Below are positions 7,620 through 16,105 of a DNA stretch of 47,367 bases, one piece after another. Below the pieces are notes generated by a model. The model was not told the DNA's origin. It made no database searches and saw only the letters and a list, made by a program, of their open reading frames with translations. The stretch covers positions 1 to 47,367 of the forward strand of contig JAFDVL010000043.1 in assembly GCA_018268995.1 (NCBI GenBank), read 5' to 3'. Within the stretch, counting starts at the first letter, position 1; the number at the start of each line of letters is the position of its first letter. The DNA is from Acidobacteriota bacterium. Its GTDB lineage: Bacteria > Acidobacteriota > Blastocatellia > RBC074. Both the position numbers and the translations under genes were made by a program.

Positions 7620-8816
7620 ATGATGATTTGTGAAAATTGCGAGAAGGAAATGCAAGGCAGCGTGTTGCGCTGTTCTCATTGCGGGCACAACCACGTTTTA
7701 CAACGAATTGATTCGTGGCGCGAAAAACGCAACCACCATCTTTCGTCTCTGAACACACAACGTCAGCCTGCTCGCCCACAACCACCGCAGCCACCGGCAG
7801 CCAGCTCCTTGCGCGCCAGTGCCAAAGATTCTACCTTGATTCGGTTTCCCAAAAGACCCGTTCAGGCATCAGAATCAGTGGCACCGACCGTGACGGAAAA
7901 TATTGAATCGCTGCCTGAATGGCGGCAACGGTTGGATGCAAGGCTCAGGGAAATTCGTGAACAGCGCACGCTTGAAATGGAGCCGCCGCCGATCAAACGA
8001 GAAGAACCCCATTTGGATCGGAACCCGATTGTCGCGTCAGCACTCAACCGCATTCAGCGGGCAAATTACCTGCAACCGATCAGGTCACAATCCCATTCTC
8101 GTTATGCCGTAGCGGCTGAGTTAGCACCTGAACCACAAATCGAAGTGCCGGGCATCACCGCACAACCCGTCAACCGTTTGGCCGAACCCCGCACCGCAAC
8201 CGCTCCGGCGATTTCGCGCACAATGGGTTCAGCTCAGCCGGTGCTTGAATCGTTGATTGAGCCAGACCTTCCGATAGAAGAAATTCATGAGGAAGATATT
8301 CTGGCAGAGGTCATGAATGAGCCGCCTCCGAAGGTGGAAGAAAAAGCAGAAGCCCATTCAGGCATCACGATTCTGGAAGCCGCGTCACTAGCCAAGCGGG
8401 CCGCTGCCGCCGTCATTGATGCGGAAATCATCGCATTCTCGATGTTGCCCCTATTTGCCGCGTATTTCTTCCTTGGCGGATGGTTTGAAACGCCAGCGAT
8501 TTATGCACCAATTGTGATCGGGATTTTGCTGATTACGGCCTATTATTTTGTGACCTATGCTTTGGCAGGCCGCACGATGGGTATGGCATTTATGAACCTG
8601 CATCTTGCCAGCCAATCATCCAGCACTGACCTGAACAACCCATCCGGCCCGTCTACGGTGACATTTACCTTCCAACAGGCTGCCTTGCGCGCGATGGGAG
8701 GAACGATTTCGCTGCTGCTGTTCCCCGTGAATGTTTTCTTTATTGCCAAAAGCTATGATCGGCTGAGCCTGTCCGATTCCCTGTCGGGAACACAGGTTGT
8801 GAGAATTAAGAAGTAA
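7620..8816 (+). CDS. Zinc-ribbon protein with disordered linker and RDD membrane domain
   Basis: A 398-residue three-part protein. Residues 4-21 hold two CxxC pairs (C4, C7, C18, C21), a short zinc ribbon. Residues about 45-250 are rich in proline, glutamate and arginine and look disordered. Residues about 255-398 form an RDD domain: LAKRAAAAVIDAEII, two to three membrane segments, then GRTMGMAFMNLHL and ALRAMGGTISLLLFPVN. RDD proteins are poorly understood membrane proteins, some linked to ion transport. The ribbon would face the cytoplasm. The start at 7620 is followed directly by a second ATG. A stem-loop repeat follows 14 bases after the stop. Confidence 0.78.
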   Translation: MMICENCEKEMQGSVLRCSHCGHNHVLQRIDSWREKRNHHLSSLNTQRQPARPQPPQPPAASSLRASAKDSTLIRFPKRPVQASESVAPTVTENIESLPEWRQRLDARLREIREQRTLEMEPPPIKREEPHLDRNPIVASALNRIQRANYLQPIRSQSHSRYAVAAELAPEPQIEVPGITAQPVNRLAEPRTATAPAISRTMGSAQPVLESLIEPDLPIEEIHEEDILAEVMNEPPPKVEEKAEAHSGITILEAASLAKRAAAAVIDAEIIAFSMLPLFAAYFFLGGWFETPAIYAPIVIGILLITAYYFVTYALAGRTMGMAFMNLHLASQSSSTDLNNPSGPSTVTFTFQQAALRAMGGTISLLLFPVNVFFIAKSYDRLSLSDSLSGTQVVRIKK

Positions 8817-8830
8817 TTCGCTAAAAATTA

Positions 8831-8901
8831 GGCGGAAGCCCGACTGTGAAGGACATCTTGCGCACTATCCTTGCGCCCTCCTTCACAGTCGGGCTTCCGC
8901 C
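8831..8901 (+). repeat. Stem-loop repeat family A, copy 3 (perfect arms)
   Basis: A perfect 23-base inverted repeat: arm 8831-8853 (starting GGCGGAAGCCCGACTGTG) and arm 8879-8901, separated by 25 bases. A T-rich stretch follows (CGTTTTCTCTCC). It lies 14 bases after the RDD gene and in the same orientation as copies at 222-280 and 5713-5791 relative to their upstream genes. It may end or protect the RDD transcript. Confidence 0.8.
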
Positions 8902-8986
8902 GTTTTCTCTCCTGTCGGCCATCAGTTTCTCAGGCAACTGCATTGTTCAGATTGAAAACCCATTTCGCCTGCTCCAAACTGCGCGC

Positions 8987-10747
8987 ATGGAAAATTTCAC
9001 GTTGCATGCGCTCACCGTCGAATTAGCTACGATCCTCGTCGGACATCGCATAGGCAAAATCTACCAAATCGGAACCACAGACCTGGCATTGGATTTGCGA
9101 CTGCGCGATGGCAGGCTGTTGATCGTTTCGACTGATCCCAAACGACTCGCTTTGTATCTGACGACACGAAACGTGCGGCAGCTTGCAGCAGAAACAAGGA
9201 CAGACACGCCGTTTGTGGCGCTGGCCAAAAAATACCTGGGCGGAGCGCGAGTCGAAGCCGTCGAAGGACTTGGCTATGATCGTGTGGTGCGTGTCTCTCT
9301 GTTCAGAGAAGCCATCCCGGAAGAATCGTCAGAGAGGGATGAAACACCTGAGACAAACCAGTATTTTGATTTAGTGATTCAACTCACCGGGCGCAGCGCA
9401 AACGTGCTGATCTTAGAAAACAACCGCGTTTTAGCTTCGTTGCGAGAACGACAAACCGAAGAAGAGGTTTATCACGAACCCGCGCCGCCGCCTGACAAGA
9501 TTGATTACTGTCCGCCTGAAAAACTCATGGCGCTCATCGAAGCCAGCGAAGGCGATCTCATTGCGGCAGCACAAAACAACCTGATTGGCTTCGGACTGCA
9601 ATATGCCACCGAATTCGCCGCCCGTGCCCAACAACAAACGCCCGAAAAAGCATTGCCTGAGCTGTTGGAAGAAATCTTTTCGCAGCCGCCGCAACCTGCT
9701 GTGTATTCCGCTGCGCCACTTGATGCAATGAAACGCCAGATTGGCGGCGAAGAGTTCACGGTGCAATTCGCGCCGATTGAGATGCGGCATTTGCAACATT
9801 TGCACTGCACACAATTCCCAACCATCAATCAGGCAGCAGACGCGTGTTTTACGTTGCTGGATGAACGACGGAATTTTCTGGCGACGCGGCAACAGATCGA
9901 ATCGCAACTCAATACCAAATTGAAGAAATTGCAGTCCCTCCTGAAAAACCTGACACGCGAGCGCGACGGCTTCAGCAAAGGCGAAACGCATCAACGCTAC
10001 GGCGAGTTGCTGCTGGCGAATTTACATCAGGCCGAGAAGATTGGGGGGGAGTTTCAGGTCGTAGACTTTTACGACCCGGAACAAAAAACAATTGGCATTC
10101 CCGCCGCCAATCAAGGCACGGCGCAGGAAGCCGCGGAACACTATTTCAAGCTTGCTCGCAAATCTCGCACAGGGCTACAAACCATCAATGCACGTCTGCC
10201 CGTCATTGAATCTCAGATCGCAGAGTTAATATCGCAGATGGAAGACGTGCGAAACATCACACAGAGTTCCCGGCTTACTGAGTTGTCACTTCAAACAGGC
10301 ATTGTAAGACCGCAAGCCAAAGCAGAAAAATCTGCCTTGCCACACAAAAAAGCTAAAGAACAAAAGATCAGCGGCGTGCGGCGCTATCGTTCCAGCGATG
10401 GCTACGAAATCATGGTGGGACGCACCAGCCGGGACAATGACAACCTGACATTACGCATTGCCAAGTCCTTCGATTATTGGTTTCACGCCGCAGACTACCC
10501 CGGTTCACACGTTGTCCTGCGCAATCCCAAACGCAGCCCAGTTCCCAATCGCGCGATTCTTGAGGCGGCCCAGCTTGCGGCCAAATTCAGCCAGGCGAAT
10601 AATGACAGCGGCGCAAAAATAGCAGTGAATTATTGTGAGAAAAAGTTTGTCACAAAACCCAAAGGTTTTGGCGTTGGGCAGGTGCGACTTTCTTCCTTCA
10701 AAACGATCCTGGTCGAACCAGCCGAGGCAGGAGAGCGAATTCTTTAG
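8987..10747 (+). CDS. rqcH: NFACT-family protein, RqcH-like ribosome quality-control factor
   Basis: A 586-residue protein with the full NFACT layout: NFACT-N (about 1-200), helix-hairpin and coiled-coil middle (about 200-450, including LNTKLKKLQSLLKNLTRERD), and NFACT-R at the C-terminus (RRYRSSDGYEIMVGRTSRDN onward). D98-R99 in GYDRVVRV match the Asp-Arg pair that RqcH needs for tRNA binding. In bacteria RqcH binds obstructed 50S subunits and adds C-terminal alanine tails that mark truncated proteins for ClpXP. The ATG at 8987 is chosen because MENFTLHALTVEL is the usual family start; an in-frame upstream ATG at 8846 falls inside a stem-loop repeat. It converges on the next gene with a four-base overlap. 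Confidence 0.87.
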   Translation: MENFTLHALTVELATILVGHRIGKIYQIGTTDLALDLRLRDGRLLIVSTDPKRLALYLTTRNVRQLAAETRTDTPFVALAKKYLGGARVEAVEGLGYDRVVRVSLFREAIPEESSERDETPETNQYFDLVIQLTGRSANVLILENNRVLASLRERQTEEEVYHEPAPPPDKIDYCPPEKLMALIEASEGDLIAAAQNNLIGFGLQYATEFAARAQQQTPEKALPELLEEIFSQPPQPAVYSAAPLDAMKRQIGGEEFTVQFAPIEMRHLQHLHCTQFPTINQAADACFTLLDERRNFLATRQQIESQLNTKLKKLQSLLKNLTRERDGFSKGETHQRYGELLLANLHQAEKIGGEFQVVDFYDPEQKTIGIPAANQGTAQEAAEHYFKLARKSRTGLQTINARLPVIESQIAELISQMEDVRNITQSSRLTELSLQTGIVRPQAKAEKSALPHKKAKEQKISGVRRYRSSDGYEIMVGRTSRDNDNLTLRIAKSFDYWFHAADYPGSHVVLRNPKRSPVPNRAILEAAQLAAKFSQANNDSGAKIAVNYCEKKFVTKPKGFGVGQVRLSSFKTILVEPAEAGERIL

Positions 10748-11823
10748 AACAGCGCCAGCACTAATTCCACCAAAATCAGCAGGATGATGATCAACTCCAG
10801 CGTATGGCTTTGCGCATTGCGGACTCGATCTGTCAGCAGTTGATAGAACTCCGAAATGATTTCCAGTTTATGCGCAATGCCCCGTTCCCACTCCTGTAAG
10901 TAAAAGCGTTTGGCCGCAGCCGTATGCAGTTTGGCCAAATACAAATCACCAATCAGTTTCAGGGCATTGTCTACGCGTTCGTCCAGCAGCGAGGCCTCAA
11001 TTCGCAACTCAGCCAATTCCTGAATCTCACGCAGGTACGGTGTGCGAAATGGAATCGGCCATACGGTTCGTTTTCGCACCAGATTGGCATACCGGGAAAT
11101 ATGCGTGTCCAGGCGCGCATCAATGTAGCGGGCTTCCAGCAATTCGACATTCAACAATTCCAACACTGTGGCAGTGTCTTCGTAATCGCGATCATAAATG
11201 ATTGCAGCGTTCCAATCGGTCAGCACCAAATCATTTTGGTAGTACGAAACGCTCTGGCTCAAGGCATCAGCCTGTTGCGCGGGACTGAGCGGCGTATTTT
11301 CGAGGCGCAGGGTTTGCGCCAGAATCGCACCATGCTTTTTCAATAACTCTTCGGCGCTGTATTCGTGATCAAGTTCTTCGATGATGAACAAAAAATAGTC
11401 TTCCACCAGTTCCGCCAACTCAGGACGATTGACAGCGGGATTGATTTTGCCCAGCAATTGCTCAACCAGCACGCGGGCTTGTGCTTCCAGCCCACGCTCA
11501 TACAATTCGCGACTAAGCTGTGGCAGGGCGTCCAGCAAAAGCGTCTGATCAGCTAGCGGCCAGCGAAAAGCAATGCTGACGGCACCGAAATCAAAAGCGG
11601 TGGCCTGGATCACACCAGCACTCCCGAATAATTCAGGGGCGCTTCCCAACGAAAGAATTTGCGGCGGCTTGAGATATTGCAGATAAGGCGGCGTTTGTTT
11701 TTTACGTGAAATAGGCTGTGCGGACACCGTAGTGGTCAAGGAACGTAGTTGCGGCAAATCAATTTCCCACCCAATGTCAAAGGCAAATAACGCGACAACT
11801 TGTCCTTTCACAATGTTCGTCAT
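10744..11823 (-). CDS. RMD1/DUF155 (SIF2-like) family protein with C-terminal membrane anchor
   Basis: A 359-residue protein. The N-terminus (VVALFAFDIGWEIDL) and the FDFGAVSIAFRWPL segment match the strand pattern of RMD1/Sif2/DUF155 proteins, which include yeast RMD1 and mitochondrial RMND1. The long helical middle ends with YLQEWERGIAHKLEIISEFY, LLTDRVRNAQSHTLE and a single membrane helix (about 338-358, LELIIILLILVELVLALF), the family's usual C-terminal tail. The function in bacteria is unknown; RMND1 acts at mitochondrial translation. Being next to RqcH is suggestive but they are convergent, not one operon. The family assignment rests on recognition of this architecture only. Confidence 0.65.
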   Translation of the reverse strand: MTNIVKGQVVALFAFDIGWEIDLPQLRSLTTTVSAQPISRKKQTPPYLQYLKPPQILSLGSAPELFGSAGVIQATAFDFGAVSIAFRWPLADQTLLLDALPQLSRELYERGLEAQARVLVEQLLGKINPAVNRPELAELVEDYFLFIIEELDHEYSAEELLKKHGAILAQTLRLENTPLSPAQQADALSQSVSYYQNDLVLTDWNAAIIYDRDYEDTATVLELLNVELLEARYIDARLDTHISRYANLVRKRTVWPIPFRTPYLREIQELAELRIEASLLDERVDNALKLIGDLYLAKLHTAAAKRFYLQEWERGIAHKLEIISEFYQLLTDRVRNAQSHTLELIIILLILVELVLALF

Positions 11824-11845
11824 AGAGCTTCTTTCTACGCCGGGA

Positions 11846-12874
11846 TTACGATAAATGTCGATCTAAAAAAGCATATGCCTGTTGCCGGATGGCAGGTGGA
11901 AACTCGTGTCCGGCATCCGGGTACATTGCGACAAGGTGGGTATCGGCCCGAAAGATTTTCTGGTACACGGGCCTTGCGACAGCTTCGCAATCGCGCACGC
12001 CAGAGACTTCAAAATTGCTGTCGTGCAATGGTGCATTAATGAAAAGCGGGCGTGGCGCAAGTGCGACCAGAATCTCAGGGAAATCAAACGGAAGTTGATT
12101 GGGGTCGTTGTGATACTGCTTCTCGACCAATGGCATATACCGTTCGCCCCCCCAGCCCTTCAGATTGCCGTTGTAATATTTGCTGGCTTTCGTAAAGCCG
12201 CAGCTTGTGACCATTGCTCTGATCCGTTCATCAAAGGCCGCCACAAACAACGTGTTGTGCCCGCCAAGCGAATGCCCAATCGAGCCGATGCGACGTTTGT
12301 CTACCATCGCCAACGATTGCAACACATCCACCGCACGCCGATGGTTGACAATGCCTTTCATCGTGCAACTAAGGTAGCCATGTTTGTAGGGATCAAACGT
12401 ATTTTCGCCCAGATAGGGATAATCGGGGACGATGCAAACATAGCCTCGTTCCGCCAATTCTTTGGCGTAATGCAGATTCGGATTTCCGCCCAAACCAACG
12501 GGTTCGCCTTTCCCGATTTTGATGGTTTGATGCAAGCACAGCATCGCTGGGGCTTTTCTCTTCAGCGCTTTTGGCACCAGCAAATACGCATCCACCAAAT
12601 CCCCCGGCTCAGCGATGTATTTGATTTTTGTCTGGGTGAAGGCGGACGTTTCGACAGAAGAGAGCGTGGTGATTTCGTTCGATAGTTTTTTCGGTTCAGG
12701 CAATTGCCCCATCACCAATTGCATTCCGGTCAGAATCTGTTCACGCGCTTTTTGCCAGTCGCGGCGTGAACGCAATGCAGCCAAATCCAGCCGAGGGGTT
12801 TGTGTCCAATCTGCCTTGTGCAATGTCATAGCCATTGCACCGAACAAGAAATCACGTCGCGTTCTCTCAACCAT
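11846..12874 (-). CDS. Exported alpha/beta hydrolase (dienelactone hydrolase or acetyl-esterase type)
   Basis: A 342-residue protein. The N-terminus RTRRDFLFGAMAM is a short Tat-like leader (twin arginine followed by a hydrophobic run). The hydrolase core shows the nucleophile elbow GHSLGG (Ser202), an acid candidate Asp285 in APLHDSNFE, and His323 in DAGHEFPP: a complete catalytic triad in the right order. The CLHQT segment (113-117) would form the oxyanion hole. Related proteins are annotated as acetyl-xylan esterase-like or dienelactone hydrolase-like; the substrate is not known. It is divergent from the cytochrome gene with 67 bases between them. No clear ribosome site precedes the ATG. 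Confidence 0.8.
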   Translation of the reverse strand: MVERTRRDFLFGAMAMTLHKADWTQTPRLDLAALRSRRDWQKAREQILTGMQLVMGQLPEPKKLSNEITTLSSVETSAFTQTKIKYIAEPGDLVDAYLLVPKALKRKAPAMLCLHQTIKIGKGEPVGLGGNPNLHYAKELAERGYVCIVPDYPYLGENTFDPYKHGYLSCTMKGIVNHRRAVDVLQSLAMVDKRRIGSIGHSLGGHNTLFVAAFDERIRAMVTSCGFTKASKYYNGNLKGWGGERYMPLVEKQYHNDPNQLPFDFPEILVALAPRPLFINAPLHDSNFEVSGVRDCEAVARPVYQKIFRADTHLVAMYPDAGHEFPPAIRQQAYAFLDRHLS

Positions 12875-12897
12875 AGTTGTTTCGGAAATTGTCAGGG

Positions 12898-12903
12898 TAT
12901 AAT
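12898..12903 (+). promoter_or_regulatory. Candidate -10 box for the cytochrome/monooxygenase-like gene
   Basis: A perfect TATAAT lies 38 bases before the ATG at 12942, in the 67-base gap between divergent genes. A weak TTGTTT (12877-12882) lies 15 bases upstream, the same short spacing as at 4640-4666. Confidence 0.4.
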
Positions 12904-12941
12904 TCGCCTTCTATTTCTTTTCTGACGAAAGGGCTTCCACC

Positions 12942-14243
12942 ATGACAAAAACAATTCTCTGCGCTGCAATGTGCTTTTGTAGTCTTGCACTCTACTTTAC
13001 GGCTTCGGTTTCGAGCAATACAGGCCAGACGAAAAGCACGATCACCTTCACCAAGCAGATCGCACCGATTTTTCAAAAACGATGCGAAGAATGCCATCAC
13101 AATGGCGGGGCCGCACCGATGTCCCTGGTTTCATATGAAGAAGTCCGTCCCTGGGCAAAATCCATTCGCGAAAAAGTCAGTAATCGGCAAATGCCGCCAT
13201 TTCATGCCTCCGGTGCGATTGGACGCTATCACGACGATCCGCGCCTGACGGATGAAGAAATCGCAATGATCAAGAATTGGGTAGACGCAGGTGCGCCCAA
13301 AGGCAATTTGAAAGATAGTCCTGCTCCGATCACGTGGAAAAACGATTGGAAACTTGGCGCACCGGATTTGACGCTGACAGTAAAAAACGTCTACCGCCTG
13401 AAAGCGAATCCCAAAGATCAATACGTCTTTTTTGTCTTCGATCACGTCTTTGCCGAAGACACGTGGATCAGCTCCATTGCGACGCGTCCGGGCAACCCCA
13501 AAGCCGTACATCACGCCAACACGCATCTGATTCCTCCCACCATGAAAGTGCCGGAGGAAGGCTATTTTGAAGGCGATTTCAACCCCGGCGCGCACGGCAC
13601 GATTATGATTTCCGGCTGGGTTCCCGGCACCAACGATGTGCGATTGCCACAAGGTACAGCCGTGCGAATTCCGAAAGGGATGCGCTTTGGCATCCAGATT
13701 CACTACGGCCCGAACGAACAACCTGCCACTGATCAGACCTCGTTGGGACTGTATTTTGCCAACGGCATCGTGAACAAAAATCTGCGCATGATGTTCGGAG
13801 ATCGCAAGGATTTGCTGATTCAGCCAAATGATCCCAACTATTCACTGACCTCCAAATCCACTTTTGGCGGCGATGCGTTGATTCGCTTTTTTCACGTGCA
13901 TATGCACCTGCGCGGCAAATCATACGCCTTTCGCTTCACCTATCCTGACGGACGGGTAGAAACGGTTTTCGATGTACCGAATTATGATTTCAACTGGCAA
14001 CGCAGCTATATTCTGCGCGAACCGATGCGCGTGCCCAAAGGAACACAGGTCGAATTCATTGGCACATACGACAACAGCAAACAAAACAAATTCAATCCTG
14101 ATCCTTCGCAATCAATTCGTTGGGGTGAGAAAACCACTGACGAAATGATGCAAGGCCGCATCTTCTATGAATCTGTGGATGAAAAGCTCAACCTGAACGT
14201 CAAAAATGGACGCGTCGTCGTGACGGAAACCGCCAATAAATAA
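12942..14243 (+). CDS. Exported cytochrome c fused to a copper type II monooxygenase-like domain
   Basis: A 433-residue protein with a signal peptide (about 1-25). One heme c motif, CEECH (48-52), lies near the N-terminus, with MPPFHA (about 85-90) giving a likely distal methionine. The rest (about 150-420) resembles the C-terminal fold of copper type II ascorbate-dependent monooxygenases: HHANTHL (190-196) and HVHMHLRG (318-325) are histidine clusters placed like copper ligands. Proteins with this pairing occur in Acidobacteriota and Planctomycetes; an oxidative or electron-transfer job in the periplasm is likely, the substrate unknown. The ATG is preceded by AAAGGG about ten bases upstream. 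A repeat begins immediately after the stop. Confidence 0.78.
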   Translation: MTKTILCAAMCFCSLALYFTASVSSNTGQTKSTITFTKQIAPIFQKRCEECHHNGGAAPMSLVSYEEVRPWAKSIREKVSNRQMPPFHASGAIGRYHDDPRLTDEEIAMIKNWVDAGAPKGNLKDSPAPITWKNDWKLGAPDLTLTVKNVYRLKANPKDQYVFFVFDHVFAEDTWISSIATRPGNPKAVHHANTHLIPPTMKVPEEGYFEGDFNPGAHGTIMISGWVPGTNDVRLPQGTAVRIPKGMRFGIQIHYGPNEQPATDQTSLGLYFANGIVNKNLRMMFGDRKDLLIQPNDPNYSLTSKSTFGGDALIRFFHVHMHLRGKSYAFRFTYPDGRVETVFDVPNYDFNWQRSYILREPMRVPKGTQVEFIGTYDNSKQNKFNPDPSQSIRWGEKTTDEMMQGRIFYESVDEKLNLNVKNGRVVVTETANK

Positions 14244-14256
14244 CTGGTCATTGCAG

Positions 14257-14303
14257 TTCGTCATTTGTCATTTGCTGGATAGCCACAAATGACAAATGAC
14301 GAA
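14257..14303 (+). repeat. Inverted repeat of TCATTTGTCATTTG type
   Basis: TTCGTCATTTGTCATTTG (14257-14274) pairs perfectly with 14286-14303 across an 11-base loop, starting 14 bases after the cytochrome gene stop. A degenerate relative (tandem xxATGACxxA units) overlaps the stop codon of the sigma-factor gene near 19008-19034. Confidence 0.7.
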
Positions 14304-14436
14304 TGGCGGATTACAGCCTTTCAAGTTTTTTCCTTCCTCCATCGCTTACCTACATGAGCACCCCAAATAACGCGTGAATCTGAATTGGCAGCCTCAGATT
14401 CGCACTTCACCAATTTGAACTCACGAGGAGGAAACT

Positions 14437-14991
14437 ATGTTGACCAGTCGTAAATTTGTAAGCTTTTTGCTCGTTCTCACACTCGCGATTGCTGTGCCTG
14501 TCAGCGTCTCAGCAGATAACCCATTCTCTAAGCCCTGGACAACCGTCGCGTCTGCCGGAACGGTGGATGAAGCAGACGCAACCAAGGTGAATTACACCGA
14601 AGCGACCGCCAGATTGAATTTGGCTTTGCCTGCCAATTCCAGCGCGGTGATTCGATATAACGTTGTTGCGGTGGACGGCTTAGCGGATGCAGGTGGAGAT
14701 GGAAATTTTCTGCGGGTTCGCTTCCGTGATAATGGACAGGATGAACGCGTAATCGTGCGGCTAAAATCTGTGGACATCGCCACCGGAGCAGTCGCAACCT
14801 TGATGACATTGGACAGCAACGCCTTTGCCGCGAATGCTCTGTTCCAGACGCAAGGCGTGTCTGTTTGCAACCCAACCTGGAAATTCGATTTCAATCGGAA
14901 TGCCTATTTTGTCGAAGCCATTTTGATTAAAGGCTCGACCGCAGGCAATCCAGGCTTGAGTGTTGTCCAGATTGGCAAAACGCTCTGCTAA
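14437..14991 (+). CDS. Small exported protein of unknown function
   Basis: A 184-residue protein with a clear signal peptide (1-26, cleaved after VSVSA). The mature part is beta-rich and hydrophilic (for example FLRVRFRDNGQDERVIVRLK) with two cysteines near the end (about 144 and 184) that could form a disulfide. I do not recognise a family. A strong GAGGAGG ribosome site lies just before the ATG, so it is probably well expressed. It stands alone between the cytochrome gene and a small coiled-coil protein. Confidence 0.75.
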   Translation: MLTSRKFVSFLLVLTLAIAVPVSVSADNPFSKPWTTVASAGTVDEADATKVNYTEATARLNLALPANSSAVIRYNVVAVDGLADAGGDGNFLRVRFRDNGQDERVIVRLKSVDIATGAVATLMTLDSNAFAANALFQTQGVSVCNPTWKFDFNRNAYFVEAILIKGSTAGNPGLSVVQIGKTLC

Positions 14992-15015
14992 TAAATAGAG
15001 CCAATGAATCAAGGC

Positions 15016-15086
15016 GCATGGAGTACAAGCTTCAGCTTGGTTTTATCCTTTCAAGTAAAAAACAAGCTGAAGCTTGTACTCCATGC
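15016..15086 (+). repeat. Perfect 24-base inverted repeat
   Basis: Arms 15016-15039 (starting GCATGGAGTACAAGC) and 15063-15086 are perfect complements around a 23-base loop. Each arm itself contains the small palindrome CAAGCTTCAGCTTG, as in the other covarying hairpins of the window. The right arm ends 15 bases before the ATG of the coiled-coil gene, so a transcript from upstream would fold close to its ribosome site. No T-run follows, so it is not an ordinary terminator. Confidence 0.75.
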
Positions 15087-15101
15087 TCTGAGGAGAAAAT
15101 C

Positions 15102-15530
15102 ATGAAACTGATACTTCTATTATGCCTACTCGTGAGCGTTTCCGTGGCAGCTCAAACGAACAAAGCAGATGCGGTGACTGCGCTGCAAATTGAAGTGCGG
15201 CAACTTCGTTCGGAATTGCTGCAACAGCGCATCGAATTTCAGCAATGGAAAATCGAACAGTTGGAAGTTGGACTACAACAAATCCAAGATGAACGAGCCC
15301 GATTGGAAGCGGAGGAACGCAGTATTCAACAAGCGTTGACCGACGCCAGCGGCGCAGAGGCCGATGAAACCGTGAGCTATAAAAACGAACTCACCGACAC
15401 GACGCTCAGAAAAAATCGCATCCAGCAAACCGCACTCCAACAACGCGAGGCAGAGGTGCAACAAAAGCTGCAACGCGAACAACAAGCGCTACAGGAATTT
15501 ATGCGCAGAGCTAAACAGCCCTCCCCATAA
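15102..15530 (+). CDS. Small exported coiled-coil protein
   Basis: A 142-residue protein with a signal peptide (1-18, ...VSVSVAAQ). The mature part is a long charged coiled coil (about 25-138), rich in Gln, Glu, Arg and Leu with heptad-like spacing (RQLRSELLQQRIEFQQWKIE). The ATG at 15102 is preceded by GAGGAGA; an in-frame ATG at 15018 lies inside the inverted repeat and would bury the signal peptide. A periplasmic spacer or chaperone-like protein is possible; no family is recognised. Confidence 0.72.
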   Translation: MKLILLLCLLVSVSVAAQTNKADAVTALQIEVRQLRSELLQQRIEFQQWKIEQLEVGLQQIQDERARLEAEERSIQQALTDASGAEADETVSYKNELTDTTLRKNRIQQTALQQREAEVQQKLQREQQALQEFMRRAKQPSP

Positions 15531-15556
15531 GTCGGTATTGCAGTAATTAGCCCGTA

Positions 15557-16105
15557 TTACGAGCGGGGACGACGAAAGATTTTCACACGAGCAAGCAGTG
15601 GGCCGAAGCCACCGACCTGCACCGAATAAAAATACTCGCCATCAACAACCTCATCACGAATGGGGCCTGACAATTCGGCTGGAATCTCAGGAGTCGGTAA
15701 ATCCGGGTCTTCGTCAGGATCAACCGGCAAAGGAATTACGCCTGGCCCAAACACATCTTCGACAAAGGGCGTCGGGCTGCCAGCCTGATCAAACCGCACT
15801 TCCCAACTCAGTTCGGGACAAACCCAGGCAATTTCTTCCTGTTCAAATAAATCTCTCTCGACTGGATCAATGCTCACTTCTCCATTGACCAGCGTAATTT
15901 TGACGGGTTGTTTGGTTAGTTCTGGCACGGGTCTTCGGCTTGGGGTTTCTCGATGAGAAGGCGGTCTGTCGCCTCGCTCTTCTCGGTTTGTAGTTTCAGG
16001 AACGGCTGTGGTGCGAGTGCTTTGGGCGAGTGAGGCTTCCAGGTTACCGTTCGATGATTTGGCGATACTTCTCCTGCTGAAGCAGGTCTTTAAGTAGCGG
16101 ATCAT
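15557..16105 (-). CDS. Protein of unknown function overlapping the kinase gene
   Basis: A 182-residue protein, last gene of the sigma-kinase unit. The first 60 residues are basic and polar; residues about 65-180 look like a folded beta domain (PVKITLVNGEVSIDPVERDL, then an acidic proline-rich turn, then EYFYSVQVGGFGPLLARVKI). No signal peptide or membrane segment is clear. Its first 62 bases lie inside the 3' end of the kinase gene in another frame, and the ATG at 16105 has a GAGGTG ribosome site five bases upstream, so the overlap looks real and implies coupled translation. It may be a partner or substrate of the kinase; this is inference from position. Confidence 0.6.
   Translation of the reverse strand: MIRYLKTCFSRRSIAKSSNGNLEASLAQSTRTTAVPETTNREERGDRPPSHRETPSRRPVPELTKQPVKITLVNGEVSIDPVERDLFEQEEIAWVCPELSWEVRFDQAGSPTPFVEDVFGPGVIPLPVDPDEDPDLPTPEIPAELSGPIRDEVVDGEYFYSVQVGGFGPLLARVKIFRRPRS

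Noticed and set aside
8846..8986. N-terminal extension of the RqcH-like protein
   Set aside because: The extra 47 codons begin inside a stem-loop repeat and have no match to the family start; ATG 8987 gives the standard NFACT start.
11882..12685. 267-residue plus-strand frame
   Set aside because: It lies wholly inside the alpha/beta hydrolase gene, whose catalytic triad is intact on the other strand.
15016..15086. Inverted repeat as an ordinary intrinsic terminator
   Set aside because: No T-run follows either arm, the loop is 23 bases long, and the arm ends next to a ribosome site. It is better treated as a dispersed repeat.
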